In this document: positions 4,143-7,032 of the stretch, piece by piece | How positions within the stretch are numbered: the first letter of the stretch is position 1 | Layout: each line of letters begins with the position of its first letter | Assembly (NCBI GenBank): GCA_002309275.1 | Contig: DBXL01000063.1 | Location: forward strand, 1-7,032 | Direction: 5' to 3' | DNA: 7,032 nt | Source of the DNA: Ruminococcaceae bacterium UBA1213 | GTDB lineage: Bacteria > Bacillota > Clostridia > Oscillospirales > Acutalibacteraceae | The notes under the pieces: model-generated | The model's database searches: none | Seen by the model: the letters and a program-made list of their open reading frames with translations, nothing else | What the model was told of the DNA's origin: nothing | Translations under genes and position numbers: made by a program

Positions 4143-6272
4143 GTGAAAAAGATATGTTCGGTATTTCTGTTGCTGTGCATGGTGGCGGGAATGAGTTCAT
4201 GCAGAGATGAGAATGTTCCCGACAGGGAGCTGTTAAGACCGTCTGTGACGGCAGATGAGAGCCTTCCGGGAAAAAGCAGGACGGTATGGGACTGTGTGTA
4301 TTTCGGCACATATCCCACAGCGGAAGTGACAGACGGCAAATTTACGGCTGTTGAGGGCTATGCAGTCAAAAACGGGGATATAATAGAAGATAAAAGTTTA
4401 TATGAAAAGCTCTCGATGGCAGAATGGGAGAATGATGAAACGGTCATAGACGGGGAAAAATACCGCCGTCTGAAAGGCGATGAGGGAGCAAACAGGGTAC
4501 AGCATTATTTGTGGGATAGTCAATATCATTATTTCAAATATATGCCTGTGAAATGGAGAGTAATGGAAATAAAAGATGATGTGATAACGCTGATGTGCGA
4601 CCGACAAATAGAGTGTATCGCATACAATGCCAATGCGGAAGACGTATATTGGGAGAACTGCACGTTAAGAAGTTTTCTGAACGGCTATACAGCGGAAAGC
4701 AATCTTGCAGGAGTGGATTTTTCGGCAAGACCGCAGGACAGTTTTTATTATACAGCCTTTTCCGAAGAGGAAAAAAGTGTTATCATCAAGTCAGATGTGA
4801 AAAATCCGAATAATTATTATTTTGGAACGCCGTGCGGAAATGATACAAAGGACTATGTTTTCATTCTTGATGAAGAGGAGGTATTTGACGCAGGGAAAAG
4901 TGCGGTATGCAGTGGATTTGCCTCAAGTGACGGCACAGATGATACGGCAAGGAGATTTCAGCCGACAATGTATGCAATGGCAAGGGGTGCATGGTACAGC
5001 CCCTCGGAAAGCACTTTAGGGAATGGTTTCTGGCTGTTGAGAACGAGCGGATATACTCCCTCCAATGTGAATTATATATGTGATTTCGGAGCGGTGTATA
5101 ATCGTGGCACCTATGTAACGGTGAGAGATGCAGGAATTCTTCCCGTAATCCGTGTGGATAAAGAAAAGGCAATTCTGGGATATGCAGGCAAGGTATCCTC
5201 TGACGAGATATTTAAACCGTCAGCGAATAAAACGGCGGAAAAGTTTTCACAAATATCGGAGAATATCCATACATACAGTCTGTCAGATGTAAAGCTTTCG
5301 GAGCCTGTGGTTGAAAAGGACCAGTTTTATTCAAGCGGTTATAAAGCGACATGGGATTGTATATATTTTGGCACATATCCCACAGCGGAAGTGACAGACG
5401 GCAAATTTACGGCTGTTGAGGGCTATGCAGTGGGAGAGGGAGATGTCATTACAGACAGAGAGCTTTATGCAAGGCTTTCCGAAGCGGAATGGGAGAATGA
5501 TGAAACGGTCATAGACGGGGAAAAATACCGCCGTCTGAAAGGCGGGAGAGAAAAAAACAGTCCCCAGCATTATATATGGGATAATGCGTATCATTATTTC
5601 AAATATACTCCTGTAAAATGGAGAGTAGCAGAGATAAATGAAAACAGAGCCATGCTTATAGCAGACAAACTGATGGACTGTGAAAAATACCATATCAATT
5701 CGGCAGAAGTGCAGTGGGAGAATTGTACTTTAAGGAGTTTCCTGAACGGATACGGTGCAGAAAGCAATATTGCAGAAATAAGTTTTGCACAGAGAAATCA
5801 GGACAGCTTTCTGAATACGGCATTCAGTGAAGAAGAAAAAAGCTGTATCATTGATTCTGATGTAGAAAACCCTGATAACAGCTATTATAATACAGACTGT
5901 GGCAATACAGTGAAAGACAAGGTATTTGTATTGAGTTCGGCAGAGGTATTTTCAACGCCTGCAGCGGCACGCCACGGATTTTATGCAGGCAGTGGAGTCG
6001 ATGACTCTGCCAAGAGATTCAAAGCGACAATGTATGCAAAGGCAAGGGGGACATGGTATAGTCCTGTTGAGGGGTATAGAGGCAACAGCTTCTGGTATAT
6101 GAGAACAAACGGCTACAGCCTTTCCAACGCTACATATATATGTGATTTCGGATATATATATAACAGAGGTACAGATGTAAGCTGCAGTGATGCAGGCATA
6201 CTGCCTGCCATTCAGATAGACCTGTCAAAAGCAGAAGTTGTGTATGCGGGAAAGGTATCTTCACAGCAGTAA
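4143..6272 (+). CDS. Lipoprotein with two tandem DUF6273-like modules
   Basis: This is a 709-residue exported protein with no enzyme motif that I recognise. The start MKK, a hydrophobic stretch (about 4-17) and Met-Ser-Ser-Cys20 form a signal peptide with a slightly non-ideal lipobox, so the mature protein is probably lipid-anchored to the outside of the membrane. The rest is two copies of one module, residues 47-353 and 402-707, offset by 355 residues and joined by a linker of about 48 residues. Shared landmarks are WDCxYFGTYPTAEVTDGKFT near each start, PVKWR (135-139, 490-494), WENCTLRSFLNGY (170-182, 525-537), AFSEEEKS (205-212, 560-567), a Cys-Gly-Asn, FW-x2-RT-x-GY (296-304, 650-658), YICDFG and YAGKVSS at each end. 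The PVKWR...WENCTLRxFLN...AFSEEEK pattern is that of DUF6273 (PF19789), common in Clostridia. The late FW...RT...GY...AGILP part resembles C-type-lectin-like folds such as FGE-sulfatase or FISUMP domains, which suggests binding rather than catalysis. It has its own strong promoter and appears monocistronic. Confidence 0.85.
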   Translation: MKKICSVFLLLCMVAGMSSCRDENVPDRELLRPSVTADESLPGKSRTVWDCVYFGTYPTAEVTDGKFTAVEGYAVKNGDIIEDKSLYEKLSMAEWENDETVIDGEKYRRLKGDEGANRVQHYLWDSQYHYFKYMPVKWRVMEIKDDVITLMCDRQIECIAYNANAEDVYWENCTLRSFLNGYTAESNLAGVDFSARPQDSFYYTAFSEEEKSVIIKSDVKNPNNYYFGTPCGNDTKDYVFILDEEEVFDAGKSAVCSGFASSDGTDDTARRFQPTMYAMARGAWYSPSESTLGNGFWLLRTSGYTPSNVNYICDFGAVYNRGTYVTVRDAGILPVIRVDKEKAILGYAGKVSSDEIFKPSANKTAEKFSQISENIHTYSLSDVKLSEPVVEKDQFYSSGYKATWDCIYFGTYPTAEVTDGKFTAVEGYAVGEGDVITDRELYARLSEAEWENDETVIDGEKYRRLKGGREKNSPQHYIWDNAYHYFKYTPVKWRVAEINENRAMLIADKLMDCEKYHINSAEVQWENCTLRSFLNGYGAESNIAEISFAQRNQDSFLNTAFSEEEKSCIIDSDVENPDNSYYNTDCGNTVKDKVFVLSSAEVFSTPAAARHGFYAGSGVDDSAKRFKATMYAKARGTWYSPVEGYRGNSFWYMRTNGYSLSNATYICDFGYIYNRGTDVSCSDAGILPAIQIDLSKAEVVYAGKVSSQQ
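4281..5201 (+). repeat. First copy of the internal DUF6273-like module
   Basis: This codes for residues 47-353 of the lipoprotein. It matches the second copy at 5346-6263 in frame, with an offset of 1065 bases that falls to 1062 in the last third, indicating one codon lost or gained. Two blocks are identical at DNA level (see 4305-4366 and 4422-4479), while the rest has diverged in both bases and residues. Confidence 0.9.
5346..6263 (+). repeat. Second copy of the internal DUF6273-like module
   Basis: This codes for residues 402-707 of the lipoprotein and is the partner of 4281-5201. It preserves all the landmark motifs, including WENCTLRSFLNGY without a single change, and the closing YAGKVSS. 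Confidence 0.9.
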
Positions 6273-6295
6273 GACAGCAGGATATAAAAAAATAC

Positions 6296-6324
6296 TTGAT
6301 ATTCTTGTGATTGTGTGATAGAAT
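6296..6324 (+). promoter_or_regulatory. Extended -10 promoter of yebC
   Basis: TTGATA (6296-6301), a 17-base spacer and TAGAAT (6319-6324), with TGA directly before the -10 box, form a strong vegetative promoter. Transcription should start near 6331. The 83 bases between the lipoprotein stop and yebC hold this promoter and the ribosome binding site AGGAGG (6343-6348). I see no terminator hairpin there, so read-through from the lipoprotein gene is possible. Confidence 0.75.
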
Positions 6325-6355
6325 AGATACGATATTTTTTACAGGAGGCTATTAT

Positions 6356-7032
6356 ATGTCAGGACACTCAAAATGGAGTACGATAAAGCGTAAAAAGGAA
6401 AAAACAGACGGTGCAAGAGCAAAAATTTTCACAAAAATAGGCAGAGAGCTTGCAGTTGCGGTCAGAGAGGGAGGCGGAGCCGATCCCAATTCCAATGCCA
6501 AGCTTCGTGAATGTATCGCAAAGGCAAAAGCCAATAACGTGCCTAATGATAATATTGAGCGTATCATCAAGAAAGCAGCGGGAAGTACGGATTCAAGCAA
6601 TTATGAAGCAATCACATACGAGGGTTACGGACCGTGCGGAATAGCGGTTATCGTCGAAACGCTGACGGATAACAGAAACCGTACAGCCGGTGATATTCGT
6701 CATTACTTTGATAAATTCGGAGGCAATCTTGGAACACAGGGCTGTGTGTCATTCATGTTCACTCAGAAAGGTCTGATTGTCATAGAGAAAGAGGACAATG
6801 ACGAGGATAAGCTCATGGAAGATGCTCTGGAAGCAGGTGCAGCGGATTTTTCATCAGAATCAGCGGATGTGTATGAGATATACACGGAACCGGAAGACTT
6901 TGGTACAGTGATGGAAGAGCTTGAGAAAAAGGGTTATGAATTTGTATCGGCAGATGTTTCCATGATACCGTCAACCTACACGAAGATAGAAGACGAGGAA
7001 GCCGCCGAGAAAATGCAGAAACTGCTTGATAT
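6356..7032 (+). CDS. yebC: YebC/PmpR family (TACO1-like) protein, 3' end cut by the window
   Basis: This is a cytoplasmic protein of the YebC/TACO1 family. Members have been described as DNA-binding regulators (PmpR) and, more recently, as translation factors that help ribosomes through proline-rich stretches. The translation opens with the hallmark MSGHSKWSTIKRKK (1-14) and continues with AKIFTKIGRELAVAVREGGG (about 22-41), the family block KAKANNVPNDNIERIIKKAAG (about 56-76) and TYEGYGPCGIAVIVETLTDNRNRT (about 85-108). FGGNLGTQGCVSFMF follows. The start is firm, with AGGAGG 7 bases before the ATG. There are 225 complete codons here and no stop before the window ends. The usual length is about 240-250 residues, so only some 15-25 residues are missing. 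The gene is intact as far as seen. Confidence 0.96.
   Translation, partial: MSGHSKWSTIKRKKEKTDGARAKIFTKIGRELAVAVREGGGADPNSNAKLRECIAKAKANNVPNDNIERIIKKAAGSTDSSNYEAITYEGYGPCGIAVIVETLTDNRNRTAGDIRHYFDKFGGNLGTQGCVSFMFTQKGLIVIEKEDNDEDKLMEDALEAGAADFSSESADVYEIYTEPEDFGTVMEELEKKGYEFVSADVSMIPSTYTKIEDEEAAEKMQKLLD

Noticed and set aside
6273..6355. Search for a terminator between the lipoprotein gene and yebC
   Set aside because: No inverted repeat of useful length precedes the T run at 6335-6340. The stretch is better explained as the yebC promoter and leader.

Overview
The window looks like chromosomal DNA from an anaerobic, low-to-moderate GC Firmicute, most likely a Clostridia gut or rumen bacterium of the Ruminococcus/Oscillospiraceae or Lachnospiraceae kind. 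The reasons are strong AGGAGG-type ribosome binding sites, sigma-A style promoters, a feoA-feoB operon ending in a small Cys-rich FeoB-associated membrane protein, and a large DUF6273-type lipoprotein. The genus is an inference, because there is no rRNA or other marker here.

Layout from left to right. (1) Positions 1-573 (+) hold the 3' part of a cell-wall hydrolase with a CHAP domain. Its C-terminal SH3b domain stops halfway and ends in an unrelated tail, so it looks like a recombination-truncated or phage-derived endolysin. (2) Positions 644-1276 (-) encode a membrane-anchored protein of an uncharacterised family, with its own promoter. (3) Positions 1386-3940 (-) are a ferrous iron uptake operon, feoA, then feoB, then a 55-residue Cys-rich membrane protein. 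It is closed by a strong hairpin terminator at 1351-1381. (4) Positions 3941-4142 are a divergent promoter region. It serves feoA leftwards and the next gene rightwards, and contains a small palindrome that could be a metal-regulator site. (5) Positions 4143-6272 (+) encode a 709-residue lipoprotein made of two tandem copies of a roughly 306-residue DUF6273-like module. (6) Positions 6356 to the end (+) hold yebC, cut by the window edge just before its expected stop, with an excellent extended -10 promoter.

How the genes fit together: only the feo genes form an obvious functional unit. FeoA assists FeoB, which imports Fe2+ through the cytoplasmic membrane, and the Cys-rich protein probably assists at the membrane. 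YebC is a translation-associated housekeeping factor. The repeat lipoprotein, the membrane-anchored protein and the broken hydrolase are envelope-facing genes with no proven link to iron uptake. I see no CRISPR array, tRNA, rRNA, insertion sequence or clear defence system. The least ordinary items are the mosaic internal repeat of the lipoprotein gene, the abruptly ended hydrolase, the conserved but unassigned membrane-anchored protein, and the Cys-rich protein gene, which is easily missed because of its size.
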